25,668 nucleotides of DNA from an uncultured Anaerotruncus sp. (GCA_910586875.1 CAJUJI010000019.1:1-25668), one strand, 5' to 3'; counted from the stretch's first letter, positions 15,554 through 23,819 are shown. The notes: generated by a model from the sequence alone, not told the origin. Made by a program: numbers and translations.

Positions 15554-16660
15554 ATGAAAACAAGCAACAGAATTTTTGCGGCTTTCACAGCGGTTGCATT
15601 GTTGAGTGCATCCCTTTCCGGCTGTGGCGGCTCAAAACCAGCCGCCAGCTCACAAGCTCCTGCTTCTTCAGCACCAGCCAACAGCGGCACCTCCCAGGCG
15701 GCACCTGCTACCCCCTCCGGCACCCCCGAGGTGGTGTACCGCATCAACTGCACCCAGGCGGTAGACCTGTTTGAGCAGCTGCAACAGGAATTTGCGAAAA
15801 ATGTGACCGAGCTTTCCGGCGGCCGGATCGGTTTTGAGTTCATCCCCACCGGCTCTATCGGCAGCAGCAACGAGTGCTTGACCTCCTGTCAGATGGGCAC
15901 CCTGGACTTTGTCAATGGCGGCTCGGATGAGCTGGGCTCCATCGTCCCCAATTCCGACTGGGCACAGCTTCCCATGTTTATTAGCAGCCACGAGCAAGCG
16001 CAAAAAGAATACCTCAACGGCTTTATCGGCGAATTTGCTGACCAGCAGTACGCCCAGAGCGGCCTGGTATCGGTCTGCCGTGTAGACAACTCCTTCCGTA
16101 CGGTCGGCGTCAAGGGCAAACAAATTACCAGCAGCGCCGATCTAAAGGGCCTGCGTATCCGCGTACCGAACCAACCGCTGGCGCTTCGGATGTATGAGCT
16201 GATGGGCGCACTGCCGGTCGCAATGGCTGCAAGCGAGGTGCTGATTGCACTGGAACAGGGCACTGTGGACGGCGCGGACAATGCGGTTCTGCTGTTCGAC
16301 AAGTTCAACCTGTACGACTCCTTTGACAGCATCGTGCTGCTGCGCTACGGCTTCGGCACCATCAACATCTTCTGCTCCGGCCAAACCTGGGACGCAATGC
16401 CCGAGGAGGACCGGAAGATTATGAAGCAAGCAGGCAAGAAAGCCGCCGAGTGGTACCATTCCGAGCTGCTCTCCCAGGAGGAAGCACTGCTCAAGCGCGC
16501 TGCGGAAGAGGGCAAATATGTAATCGAGCCAGACGACGCCTGGAAACAGGAGATGTACCAGTATGCAGCGGAGATTTGGCAGGAGGCACTGAGCTCTGGC
16601 AAATATGACGAAGCCTTTATCAATCAGCTGTATGCACTTTATCAGGAGAACAGCAAATAA
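15554..16660 (+). CDS. TRAP transporter solute-binding lipoprotein (DctP family)
   Basis: The 368-residue protein is the substrate receptor of a TRAP transporter. An N-terminal signal peptide ends in a lipobox LSGC with Cys24 as lipidation site. A Ser/Ala/Pro-rich linker (26-58) then leads to the DctP fold. The segment ADLKGLRIRVPNQP (196-208) contains the family arginine (about Arg203) that usually grips a carboxylate ligand, and EQGTVDGADN (235-243) is also typical. The ATG at 15554 follows an AGAGGG site; the longer open frame would put non-signal sequence in front. It stands 91 bases after the amidohydrolase and is followed by two hairpins before the membrane subunits. A carboxylated ligand is likely. 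Confidence 0.92.
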   Translation: MKTSNRIFAAFTAVALLSASLSGCGGSKPAASSQAPASSAPANSGTSQAAPATPSGTPEVVYRINCTQAVDLFEQLQQEFAKNVTELSGGRIGFEFIPTGSIGSSNECLTSCQMGTLDFVNGGSDELGSIVPNSDWAQLPMFISSHEQAQKEYLNGFIGEFADQQYAQSGLVSVCRVDNSFRTVGVKGKQITSSADLKGLRIRVPNQPLALRMYELMGALPVAMAASEVLIALEQGTVDGADNAVLLFDKFNLYDSFDSIVLLRYGFGTINIFCSGQTWDAMPEEDRKIMKQAGKKAAEWYHSELLSQEEALLKRAAEEGKYVIEPDDAWKQEMYQYAAEIWQEALSSGKYDEAFINQLYALYQENSK

Positions 16661-16693
16661 GCAAATATTTTACCCAATTTTAAAAACCGCAGG

Positions 16694-16716
16694 GTCGCGG
16701 GGTGCCGCCCCGCGAC
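16694..16716. repeat. GC-rich hairpin after the binding-protein gene
   Basis: GTCGCGGGG (16694-16702) pairs perfectly with CCCCGCGAC (16708-16716) around a 5-base loop. No T-run follows. It may stabilise the 3' end of the upstream message. Confidence 0.5.
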
Positions 16717-16742
16717 ATACAAAACCTTGTTGTGAGGTGAAT

Positions 16743-16786
16743 GGGAGCGTGCAGACCCTTCGCGGTCTGCGTACTCCCTTATTTTT
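16743..16786 (+). terminator. Terminator-like hairpin inside the TRAP operon
   Basis: GGGAG (16743-16747) pairs with CTCCC (16774-16778) and GCAGACC (16751-16757) with GGTCTGC (16764-16770) around a CTTCGC loop. TTATTTTT follows. It ends one base before the ribosome binding site of the small membrane subunit, so it probably lets only part of the transcripts continue. Confidence 0.65.
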
Positions 16787-16795
16787 AGAAGGAGG
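16787..16795 (+). promoter_or_regulatory. Ribosome binding site deciding the DctQ start
   Basis: AGAAGGAGG lies 2 bases before an ATG at 16798 but 8 bases before the in-frame ATG at 16804, so the second is the likely start. Confidence 0.7.
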
Positions 16796-16803
16796 CCATG
16801 CTT

Positions 16804-17358
16804 ATGGGAACAAATCCTCTACATACCGCCGCAAAGGGACTCATGCGTATTAACAGCCTGATTTTCCATATCGAGCGGCTGTTTGTTGCCATCATTATGT
16901 ATGGATTGGTTGCGGTACTGTTCATCAATGTGCTCTTCCGTTTTGTCCTTTTTATCCCCAGCGCCTGGGCGGATGAGCTCGCAAGATATACCTTCACCTG
17001 GCTGGTGCTGCTGGGGTCCTCGGTGGCGATGTACAATTGGGAACACATTGACATCAACCTGATTGACACCATTGTTGCCAAATTGATCAAGGACGACCAA
17101 CCGCGTTATGAGCGCATTATGGAGCTGATCAAAAAGTTTGCGGTCATCTGTACACTGATCTTTCTGGTCTACCTGTTCGTTGTATACGGACAATATCTGC
17201 AAACCATCCGCCGTCTTGGTACCATGTCCATGTTTTTGGGATGCAGTCTGCTGGTCCCGATGAGTGCAATTTATATCTGCACCGGCTTAATGATTTTCCA
17301 CGGTGTTTGTTATCTGATTATCCCCGCTAATATTCGCAAGGAGGTTGCTGGAAATTGA
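16804..17358 (+). CDS. TRAP transporter small membrane subunit (DctQ family)
   Basis: The 184-residue protein has four membrane helices (about 23-47, 59-77, 108-128, 143-167) and the DctQ hallmark of a conserved acidic/aromatic stretch, AWADELARYTFTWLVLLGSS. DctQ joins the binding protein to the large carrier subunit. Its last codons overlap the start of the DctM gene by four bases (TTGA), so translation is coupled. Confidence 0.9.
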   Translation: MGTNPLHTAAKGLMRINSLIFHIERLFVAIIMYGLVAVLFINVLFRFVLFIPSAWADELARYTFTWLVLLGSSVAMYNWEHIDINLIDTIVAKLIKDDQPRYERIMELIKKFAVICTLIFLVYLFVVYGQYLQTIRRLGTMSMFLGCSLLVPMSAIYICTGLMIFHGVCYLIIPANIRKEVAGN

Positions 17359-18653
17359 CCACTTTAATGATTTTTCTTGGCCTATTCTTCGGGCTCTGTC
17401 TGTTTTTCCGTGTTCCGGCCGCCTTTAGTTTGGGCATCGGCGCAGCGGGTGCGTTTATCTACAACCAGTTCCCCACCGTCCAAATGTGCCAGGCCATCTA
17501 TAACCAGCTGGACAGCTTTTCCTTCCTCGCAATCCCCATGTTTATTCTCGCTGGTGCAATTATGGAGCATGGACAGATTTCTGAATCGCTCATCAACTGG
17601 ATTAAGTTTTTCATCGGTAAAATCCGCGGTGCGTTGGGCCTGGTCACCATCATCGCCAGCGCAGCCTTTGGCGTCATCACCGGCTCCGCAATGGCCACCA
17701 TCTCTGCAATCGGCCGTATTATGGGGCCCTCGCTCGAGCGCAACGGCTACACAAAGCCTTATATCGGTGCTTTGCTGTCCTCCTGCGGCTTTTTGGGAAT
17801 TATGATTCCGCCGAGCATCCCCGGCATTATGTACGCCTCCGCCTCGGGCGCTAGCACCTCGGACGTCTGGATTTCCACCATCGGCGCCGGACTGCTGTTC
17901 GCGGTGCTGTACTGCATCATCAATTATGTCAAGGTCGGCCGCTTTGAAACCAAGGAGGAAACTGCGCCAATGAGCCCCTCCAGCTATGTCAAAGCCGCCT
18001 GCACCAGCACCTGGAACACCCTACCCGCTATTATCATGCCGGTCATCATCTTTGGCGGCATCTATTCCGGCGTATTCACACCGACCGAGGCGGGCGCTGT
18101 CACCTGCGTTTATGGCCTGGCCTATATGGTCGTTAAGCTGCTGCTGCGCCGCTCTAGCATCAAGGCAAGCGTGCTGTATCACTCCGCAGTTGCTGCCGCC
18201 ATCTCAACCGGTACCGTCTGCATCATGGCAGCGTTTGCGAATGCTGCGGGCCGCGTTATCACCCTTGCCGGCGTATCGGCCGCAATGAGCCAGTTTGTTA
18301 CCAACAACATCGGCAACAAGTACATATTCCTCGCACTGGTCAACCTCATTTACCTGTTCGCAGGCACCTTCCTGGAATGCAACTGTGCAATTTTGATTTT
18401 GGTACCGCTGCTGCTTCCGGCCGCTCAAGCGCTGGGAATCGACACCATCCATTTTGGCGCTATCACACTGGTCAACCTCAGCGTTGGAAATCTGACACCG
18501 CCTTTTGCCCAGGGTATCTTTATGGCCTCCAAGGTGGTCGGCTCCTCCTTTGTTGAGATCGTCAAGGAAATTTGGCCGTTTTTGATCGCCTCGTTCGTGG
18601 TGATTTTGATTGTGACCTATTTCCCGCCGCTCTCCCTTTTCCTTGTTAAATAA
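17355..18653 (+). CDS. TRAP transporter large permease subunit (DctM family)
   Basis: The 432-residue protein is the ion-coupled carrier of the TRAP system. It has about 12 hydrophobic segments and family motifs such as LAIPMFILAGAIMEHG, GVITGSAMATISAIGRIM, PPSIPGIMYA and FTPTEAGAVTCVYGL, plus NLTPPFAQGIFMAS near the end. The start is TTG at 17355 with AAGGAGG 10 bases before it; the later ATG at 17367 would be too far. Import is normally driven by sodium, which is family knowledge rather than visible here. Confidence 0.93.
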   Translation: MTTLMIFLGLFFGLCLFFRVPAAFSLGIGAAGAFIYNQFPTVQMCQAIYNQLDSFSFLAIPMFILAGAIMEHGQISESLINWIKFFIGKIRGALGLVTIIASAAFGVITGSAMATISAIGRIMGPSLERNGYTKPYIGALLSSCGFLGIMIPPSIPGIMYASASGASTSDVWISTIGAGLLFAVLYCIINYVKVGRFETKEETAPMSPSSYVKAACTSTWNTLPAIIMPVIIFGGIYSGVFTPTEAGAVTCVYGLAYMVVKLLLRRSSIKASVLYHSAVAAAISTGTVCIMAAFANAAGRVITLAGVSAAMSQFVTNNIGNKYIFLALVNLIYLFAGTFLECNCAILILVPLLLPAAQALGIDTIHFGAITLVNLSVGNLTPPFAQGIFMASKVVGSSFVEIVKEIWPFLIASFVVILIVTYFPPLSLFLVK

Positions 18654-18698
18654 ATGGATCTGTAGCCGCAGACCTTAAAAGCATAAAGGAGAATAATC

Positions 18699-19160
18699 AT
18701 GATTTTTGACAAGCTGAGCAACGCCCATTTCTATTACGGGCTGGGCAAAAAATTTGAAGACGCGTTTCATTTTTTGGAGAACACCGACTTTACCCAGCTG
18801 CCCGCAGGGGTCTATTCCACCACCATCGACGGCCGCGAAACGGTCTACAAGGTCAAACGCTATGACTCACGGCTGCACCAGGACTGCCATCTGGAAAAGC
18901 ACGAAAACTGCATTGATTTGCAATATATCGTCAGCGGCAGGGAATACTTTGGCTATGCGCCGATGGATAGCGAGATGATACGCTGTGGCGACAACCTGAG
19001 CGACGACTGTGTTTATTACGAGGACACCGCAAGCAGGGTTGTGCTCAAGCAAGGGATGTTCGCAATGGCGTTCACCGATGATGTGCACATGCCCGAGCTG
19101 CGTATTGGAGACCAGGCTGTTCCTATTGTAAAAGCCATCGTAAAAATCTGGGCAAAATAA
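18699..19160 (+). CDS. YhcH/YjgK/YiaL family protein
   Basis: The 153-residue protein fits the YhcH/YjgK/YiaL (DUF386) cupin-like family. Visible family segments are HLEKHENCIDLQYIVSGREYF and AFTDDVHMPEL; their His and Glu residues are likely metal ligands. Members are linked to sugar-acid operons such as yiaL and to sialic acid use, where YhcH has been reported as an anomerase. The gene follows the TRAP carrier by 45 bases behind AAAGGAG and ends the cluster at a terminator. Its presence suggests that the imported compound or its product has a sugar-like or ring-opening form, which is inference. Confidence 0.87.
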   Translation: MIFDKLSNAHFYYGLGKKFEDAFHFLENTDFTQLPAGVYSTTIDGRETVYKVKRYDSRLHQDCHLEKHENCIDLQYIVSGREYFGYAPMDSEMIRCGDNLSDDCVYYEDTASRVVLKQGMFAMAFTDDVHMPELRIGDQAVPIVKAIVKIWAK

Positions 19161-19186
19161 ATACCCCTCTCTATTTTCATTTAGCA

Positions 19187-19219
19187 AAAAACCAGTGCTG
19201 CAAAAAAGCACTGGTTTTT
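19187..19219. terminator. Bidirectional terminator between the YhcH and MCP-like genes
   Basis: A perfect 13-bp stem (19187-19199 with 19207-19219, core CCAGTGCT/AGCACTGG) with A- and T-runs on both sides. It serves the two converging transcription units. Confidence 0.9.
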
Positions 19220-19237
19220 CTAAATATAATATAAACC

Positions 19238-20173
19238 TTATTCCTTCACCATCGGCGGGATCTGCGAAAGCATGTGATCCACGTCCTCAAACATCGCGCT
19301 CTTGGTGGTACCCAGCTTGTTCGCCCGCTCGATATGCGTTACAACCTCCTGATACCGCTCTTTGATTTTATCAAAGAAGCTGCAAACAGACACCAACGCC
19401 GATTTAGACTCCTCCACCACGCTCTCGATTTCGCTTTGCACGGTGGACGCGCCCTCAGCCGCCTGTATAATCTGGCCGAACATCTCCGACGTCTCCTGCA
19501 CCTTTGCCGCACTTTCCCCCAGCGTGCGCTGTGAGGTGGTAATACTGTCGTTAAGCCGGTCGGTGTTGCTCTCCACCGCCTTCACGCTGAAATCCACCTC
19601 TGCAATCAGCTCTTTGATCTCGTCAGCCAGCTTTTTTACCTCTGTCGCCACCACCGCAAAGCCCTTGCCCTGCTCGCCTGCGCGGGCCGCCTCAATCGAA
19701 GCGTTGATTGCAAGGATGTTGGTCTGGTCGGCAATCGAGACAATCTTGCTCATGCACTGTTTGATCTTTCCAATATCCCCCTGCAAATCGGCGAATGTAC
19801 TGCCCATCTCACCAAAATGCTCCTCTACCTCCTGGGAGACATTTTTCAGCTCCTCCACCTCCGCCTGTGCTTGCAGCACCGAGGAGGAGATTTCACTTTT
19901 CACCGATGTAAATTCATCCGAGACCTGGCTAATATTGGAAAACTGTGTTCCAAAATCGCTCAGCTTCGTTTGGAAAACGCTTGCCTCACTCAAAACGCCG
20001 TCAAAGGACCGTCCTATCAGACGCAGCTCCCAGAGCGAATCCACCTCCTTTTTTACAAGCTCCTGTTGGTAATGCTTCAAGCTGGTTGTCATATGCAGCA
20101 GCGGATACAGATTTTTTTCGCCTGCCGCCTGTTTATGTAATGGTTGCTTCGGGGCTTTCTTCAGAAAGAGCAT
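19238..20173 (-). CDS. Soluble methyl-accepting chemotaxis-type signalling protein
   Basis: The 311-residue protein has the MCP signalling hairpin with its conserved tip (IADQTNILAINASIEAARAG, about 147-166, then GKGFAVVATEVKKLADE). The flanking parts are predicted coiled coil. It has no membrane helix, no HAMP domain and no obvious sensor domain. The ATG at 20173 follows AAAGGAGG, which overlaps the stop codon of the upstream FIST gene, so the two are coupled. This suggests that the FIST protein is its sensor partner, while this protein signals to CheA/CheW or a similar partner. No che or flagellar genes are in the window. The open frame in front of this start (to 20266) overlaps the FIST gene and is not used. 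Confidence 0.88.
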   Translation of the reverse strand: MLFLKKAPKQPLHKQAAGEKNLYPLLHMTTSLKHYQQELVKKEVDSLWELRLIGRSFDGVLSEASVFQTKLSDFGTQFSNISQVSDEFTSVKSEISSSVLQAQAEVEELKNVSQEVEEHFGEMGSTFADLQGDIGKIKQCMSKIVSIADQTNILAINASIEAARAGEQGKGFAVVATEVKKLADEIKELIAEVDFSVKAVESNTDRLNDSITTSQRTLGESAAKVQETSEMFGQIIQAAEGASTVQSEIESVVEESKSALVSVCSFFDKIKERYQEVVTHIERANKLGTTKSAMFEDVDHMLSQIPPMVKE

Positions 20174-20186
20174 ATCTCTTCCTCCT

Positions 20187-21242
20187 TTATTCAAATACGA
20201 CACAGGACATTGACTGGTTGACAAACTGGTTGTTAAAATGCTCTCCGTAACCAACGAACCCAGCATGAGCTCCCAGCGCGCTCATCTCCCGCAAATAGTC
20301 CGACATATAGCGGTTTTCGCTGAACAGCTTATACCGGAACAGACAGTTTACCGAGAACACCGCCGAAATTCTGGAAAAATCTCTGCGGATGGTGCGGATG
20401 GTTTCCTTTACCGTCTCGCGATAATCCCCCAGCTCCAATAAAATCAGCACATCCGAGTCGTTCACCTGCCGAAAACAGGCCAGTGCATTTCCATCGACCT
20501 CTTTGATGGAAATGATACAGGTATCATCCCCATTGATTTTGCCAAACGGATTTTTAAACGTCTGTGTCAAAATCTCCTGCTCACTCACATGCAAAATCTG
20601 CTGGTACACCTGCTTTGCAGGCTGCCCGTTTAGCGCGCCGATGATGTATCTGGACTTATCGGTGCCGGATGCAATAAAGCGGTAATCCCCCATCTGATGG
20701 TAGATATTTTCCTTGTAGGTTTTCACCCTGCCCTGGTTGTTCTTAATCAGCGCATACGCAATTGCATCCTCATAAATTCTCCCGTTGGCCGAAACCTTTC
20801 CCGCATCTCCGGTTCCGCCCACCAGGGAAATTTGCAGCGGTCTTAAAACGGTGTACATGGTGGTCAGCGCACAGGCGTCGTTGCCCGCGCAAAAGTCGAT
20901 GCACACTGTATTTTGATGGGTAGCATTGATCTTGCGCACATCCTGCTGTAAGCGTTCGATGTATTTAATCGGCATCGTGGACACCTGCTCCAATACATTT
21001 GCCACAGCGCTCACACCGTCATAAAAGGCGATCACCCCCACACCCTTTTCTATAACATGTGTATCATAGCTCATGCCAATGCAGCCGATGCTTGGAATCC
21101 CTGGGTAAAGCATCTCCAATTCCCGCACATGCTGTTCAAACTGGTTCCCGTTGGATAGCAGCAAGATCATCTGTGGGTTTTGCAATCCGCGTACCGCTTC
21201 CTTCAAATTCCCGTATTGACTAGCCCCGAAAAACTGCTTCAT
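20187..21242 (-). CDS. FIST domain sensor protein
   Basis: The 351-residue protein matches FIST N and FIST C domains, predicted to bind small ligands such as amino acids in signalling proteins. The N half has MILLLSNGNQFEQHVRELE and PSIGCIGMSY; the middle has LVGGTGDAGKVSANGRIYED; the C half ends with VNCLFRYKLFSENRYMSDYL and GFVGYGEHFNNQFVNQS. No membrane helices are seen. GGAGAG lies about 10 bases before the ATG. The MCP-type gene follows after 13 bases. In many genomes FIST domains are fused to signalling modules; here the two parts are separate, adjacent and apparently coupled. Confidence 0.85.
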   Translation of the reverse strand: MKQFFGASQYGNLKEAVRGLQNPQMILLLSNGNQFEQHVRELEMLYPGIPSIGCIGMSYDTHVIEKGVGVIAFYDGVSAVANVLEQVSTMPIKYIERLQQDVRKINATHQNTVCIDFCAGNDACALTTMYTVLRPLQISLVGGTGDAGKVSANGRIYEDAIAYALIKNNQGRVKTYKENIYHQMGDYRFIASGTDKSRYIIGALNGQPAKQVYQQILHVSEQEILTQTFKNPFGKINGDDTCIISIKEVDGNALACFRQVNDSDVLILLELGDYRETVKETIRTIRRDFSRISAVFSVNCLFRYKLFSENRYMSDYLREMSALGAHAGFVGYGEHFNNQFVNQSMSCVVFE

Positions 21243-21290
21243 TACGGCTCTACTCTCCTTCTTCGCTCATAGTAAATATAACCATTCTAT

Positions 21291-21320
21291 ATTATACCTC
21301 AATCCCATTTCACGCGTCAA
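21291..21320 (-). promoter_or_regulatory. Promoter of the FIST-MCP pair
   Basis: On the minus strand TTGACG (21320-21315) and TATAAT (21296-21291) are separated by 18 bases, about 50 bases before the FIST start codon. Confidence 0.65.
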
Positions 21321-21360
21321 GATGCCAACCGGAACATCGGAACATTTCGCGCACCCTTGT

Positions 21361-21389
21361 TTGTATTTTAGGCGGACTTTTGCTATAAT
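21361..21389 (+). promoter_or_regulatory. Promoter of the kinase-regulator pair
   Basis: TTGTAT (21361-21366) and TATAAT (21384-21389) are 17 bases apart, and a TG one base before the -10 box makes it an extended type. It points away from the FIST promoter, and the two -35 boxes are about 40 bases apart. The leader to the kinase ATG is about 125 bases. Confidence 0.65.
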
Positions 21390-21521
21390 GGAGTCAAATC
21401 ATCCGCCGGCGCATTTGATGCTTTGCTATACCCATAAGGCCGCCCAGAGCCTTCCCGCCGCAAGGTATCCAGGGTTTTATTGTGGGGCAAGCAGCACCGG
21501 CTTTTCATCGGAGGGGATCAC

Positions 21522-22943
21522 ATGCGGGCACGATCACGGGAACAGCTGCTTACCGCCCTGCTGCTTTGTCTGCCGCTGCTGCTCATCGCAGCGGTCCATA
21601 TACAGCAGCGATTCCCCATCCTTGCCGCCGCTCTGCCGCCCGCTACCTTTGCTCCGATGATCGGGGGACTGGCAGTCCTGTCCTTCTTTTGCCTATGCTA
21701 TTATTGCTTTTCGGACGTGCGCACCTATCACATCTGCCTGCCGGTTCTGCTGATTTGTTCCACCATACGGTTAGCCCAACTCGGCCTTCACCAACCCCCG
21801 CACTTTCACACCAGGGCGATCATTTTAGGCAGCTTCTATCTGGGGCAGCTCGCATTTTTTGTCCATTGCAACCAGGTCTTTCGACTGAATATCCACCGCT
21901 ATACCCTTCGGGCAATCGGCAGCATTTTTTTGCTGCTTTACGCCGGCTTGTTTGCCATTCCGCAGGAGATCTACCAGCTTTATTTCTCCCGCATTTTCCC
22001 TTTTGCGGCTGTGATGTCAATTTTGATTGTCGTCTACCACTTTTATGAAAAGCTGCGCCAGAAGAAAGCGTACATCCTCAACGCAGGGATCCAATGCACC
22101 TGCTTTGAGTTCAGCGTCTGTATCGATCTGTTTTGTGCTGGCGGGCATCTTGGCCAGCCCTTTTTGTTGGCCTCGTTTGGCTTTATGCTGCTGTTCTTTT
22201 TATCATTTTTGTGGAGCTATGGCAAGACGGTCTCCAGTCTTTACCAGGATAACGAGCATGTTGTCAAAATGCAGTCGGAGGTCACACAGGCCAACATCCG
22301 CCTTTTACTCAGCCAAATCCGCCCACATTTTCTATACAACACCCTCAACGCGGTCTGTGCGCTCTGCCGGACCGATCCGGCGCTCGCAGAAAAGGCAATC
22401 GTCCAATTCTCCAAATATCTCAAATCGAACATGAAAGCCATCGAAAAGACCGAGCCGGTCCGGTTCGAGGAGGAACTTGTCCACATCAAAAGCTATCTTT
22501 GGATTGAACAGCTGCGTCTGGACAGCCGTCTTCAGGTGGTGTGGGATTTGCAGGAGCGGGATTTTTTCATTCCGCTGTTGTCGGTGGAGCCACTGGTAGA
22601 GAACGCCATCCGGCATGGAATCAGCAAGCAGCTGGAAGGCGGAACCCTGACCATCCGCACCTATAAGGATTACTACAACTATTATGTGCAGGTCATTGAT
22701 GACGGGGTCGGCTTTGCTGACGGGGAGATCAGCCAGTATCATTACCAGCAGCTGCAATCCACCGGAATTAAAAATGTTGCAAGCCGTCTGGAAATTATGA
22801 TGCACGGCGAGCTGCGCATCGAAAGCCGAAAGGGGATTGGCACCACCGCAACCATCGTGCTGCCGGTTGACGAAAACGACGCCGGCCCATTCGAGGTGAT
22901 CTATCGTACACGTACAGGGGAGTTGATACGGTGCATTTTATAG
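21522..22943 (+). CDS. LytS/YehU-type sensor histidine kinase
   Basis: The 473-residue protein has about seven N-terminal membrane helices (roughly 10-230). A His_kinase (PF06580) domain follows with QIRPHFLYNTLN and the phosphoaccepting His269. A HATPase domain comes last, with the N-box VEPLVENAIRHG and the G-box VIDDGVGF. Its signal is unknown; ligand entry within the membrane part is likely. The ATG at 21522 is supported by GGAGGGG 6 bases upstream; a TTG at 21480 has no site. The response regulator gene starts inside its last codons (13-base overlap), so the pair is coupled. Confidence 0.9.
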   Translation: MRARSREQLLTALLLCLPLLLIAAVHIQQRFPILAAALPPATFAPMIGGLAVLSFFCLCYYCFSDVRTYHICLPVLLICSTIRLAQLGLHQPPHFHTRAIILGSFYLGQLAFFVHCNQVFRLNIHRYTLRAIGSIFLLLYAGLFAIPQEIYQLYFSRIFPFAAVMSILIVVYHFYEKLRQKKAYILNAGIQCTCFEFSVCIDLFCAGGHLGQPFLLASFGFMLLFFLSFLWSYGKTVSSLYQDNEHVVKMQSEVTQANIRLLLSQIRPHFLYNTLNAVCALCRTDPALAEKAIVQFSKYLKSNMKAIEKTEPVRFEEELVHIKSYLWIEQLRLDSRLQVVWDLQERDFFIPLLSVEPLVENAIRHGISKQLEGGTLTIRTYKDYYNYYVQVIDDGVGFADGEISQYHYQQLQSTGIKNVASRLEIMMHGELRIESRKGIGTTATIVLPVDENDAGPFEVIYRTRTGELIRCIL

Positions 22944-23758
22944 TAGTAGACGACGAAAAGCTATCCTTATCTTTCTTTGCGAATGTGTGCGAAGAAATAC
23001 AGCCACAGCATAAAATTTCTTACTTTCTCAGCCCTGCTGAGGCGGTCGCCTATGTACAGGAGCATCCGGATACCGACATCGCCTTTCTTGACATCGAAAT
23101 GCCCGAGCTTAACGGAATCGAGCTGGCGGTACGCCTGCGGCAGGTTTCGCCGGACATCCGGATTGTCTTCATCACCGGACACGACCACTACGCGCGCCAG
23201 GCCTTCGCAGTCCATGCGAACGGCTTTGTCTCCAAACCGTTTGACGCGGACGAGATCAAGCAGGAAATTGCCAATATCCAGCGTATGCAGCAGACAATAC
23301 AAGCTCAAACAACCCCGCAAATCTGGGTGCAAACATTCGGGCACTTTCAGGTGTTTGTAAACGGCAGGCCGGTGATCTTCTCCTCCGGCAAAGCCCAGGA
23401 GCTTTTAGCCTATCTCGTGGACCGGCACGGCAGCTGTGTCACAGCCGACCAGGCAATCTCCATCCTTTGGGAGGACAGCAGCTATGATATCGCGGCACAG
23501 AACCGGTTTCGCAAAACGGTGCGCAGCCTCAAGCTCACACTGGAGGAATACGGCGCTATGGCGCTATTTAACAACGGGCGCAACAGCAAAAGTGTCAATC
23601 TAAACGCCTTTTGCTGCGACTACTACGATTTTTTAGCGGGCAAGCCGGAAGCGGAAAAAGCTTTTATGGGCGAGTATTTGAGCAATTATACCTGGGCGGA
23701 GCCAACATTGGCAATATTGCTGCAAAAGCAACCGCTTTTGTTCGATGAATTTCAATAG
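22931..23758 (+). CDS. Response regulator with SARP-like output domain
   Basis: The 275-residue protein begins with a receiver domain: Asp7/Asp8, phosphoacceptor Asp54 in FLDIEMPELNG, Thr82 and Lys102 in SKPFD. From about residue 132 a winged-helix DNA-binding domain of the OmpR/SARP kind follows (WVQTFGHFQVFVNG, then SGKAQELLAYLVDRHG and AQNRFRKTVRSLK). A short remnant of the bacterial transcriptional activator domain ends the protein (FMGEYLSNYTWAEP). LytS-type kinases more often pair with LytTR output domains, so the SARP-like output is notable. The start is GTG with GGGGAG 8 bases upstream. The gntP-type gene is the obvious candidate target. Confidence 0.87.
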   Translation: MHFIVVDDEKLSLSFFANVCEEIQPQHKISYFLSPAEAVAYVQEHPDTDIAFLDIEMPELNGIELAVRLRQVSPDIRIVFITGHDHYARQAFAVHANGFVSKPFDADEIKQEIANIQRMQQTIQAQTTPQIWVQTFGHFQVFVNGRPVIFSSGKAQELLAYLVDRHGSCVTADQAISILWEDSSYDIAAQNRFRKTVRSLKLTLEEYGAMALFNNGRNSKSVNLNAFCCDYYDFLAGKPEAEKAFMGEYLSNYTWAEPTLAILLQKQPLLFDEFQ

Positions 23759-23802
23759 TTTTTTGACATTTTCTCTTAAAATATTAGGAAAATCGCCAAC
23801 AA

Positions 23803-23819
23803 GTCACGGAGTCGTCACG
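23803..23819 (+). promoter_or_regulatory. Direct repeats GTCACG spaced 11 bp upstream of the GntP gene
   Basis: GTCACG occurs at 23803-23808 and again at 23814-23819, a spacing of one helical turn. SARP-type activators typically bind repeats with an 11-bp period just upstream of a -10 box. TACTCT (23830-23835) could be that box. A TTGACA at 23763-23768 has no matching -10. Binding is inference. Confidence 0.4.

Noticed and set aside
16798..16803. ATG at 16798 as the DctQ start
   Set aside because: It lies only 2 bases after AGGAGG; the ATG six bases later has normal spacing.
23763..23768. TTGACA as -35 of a sigma-A promoter for the GntP gene
   Set aside because: No acceptable -10 box stands 16-18 bases downstream.
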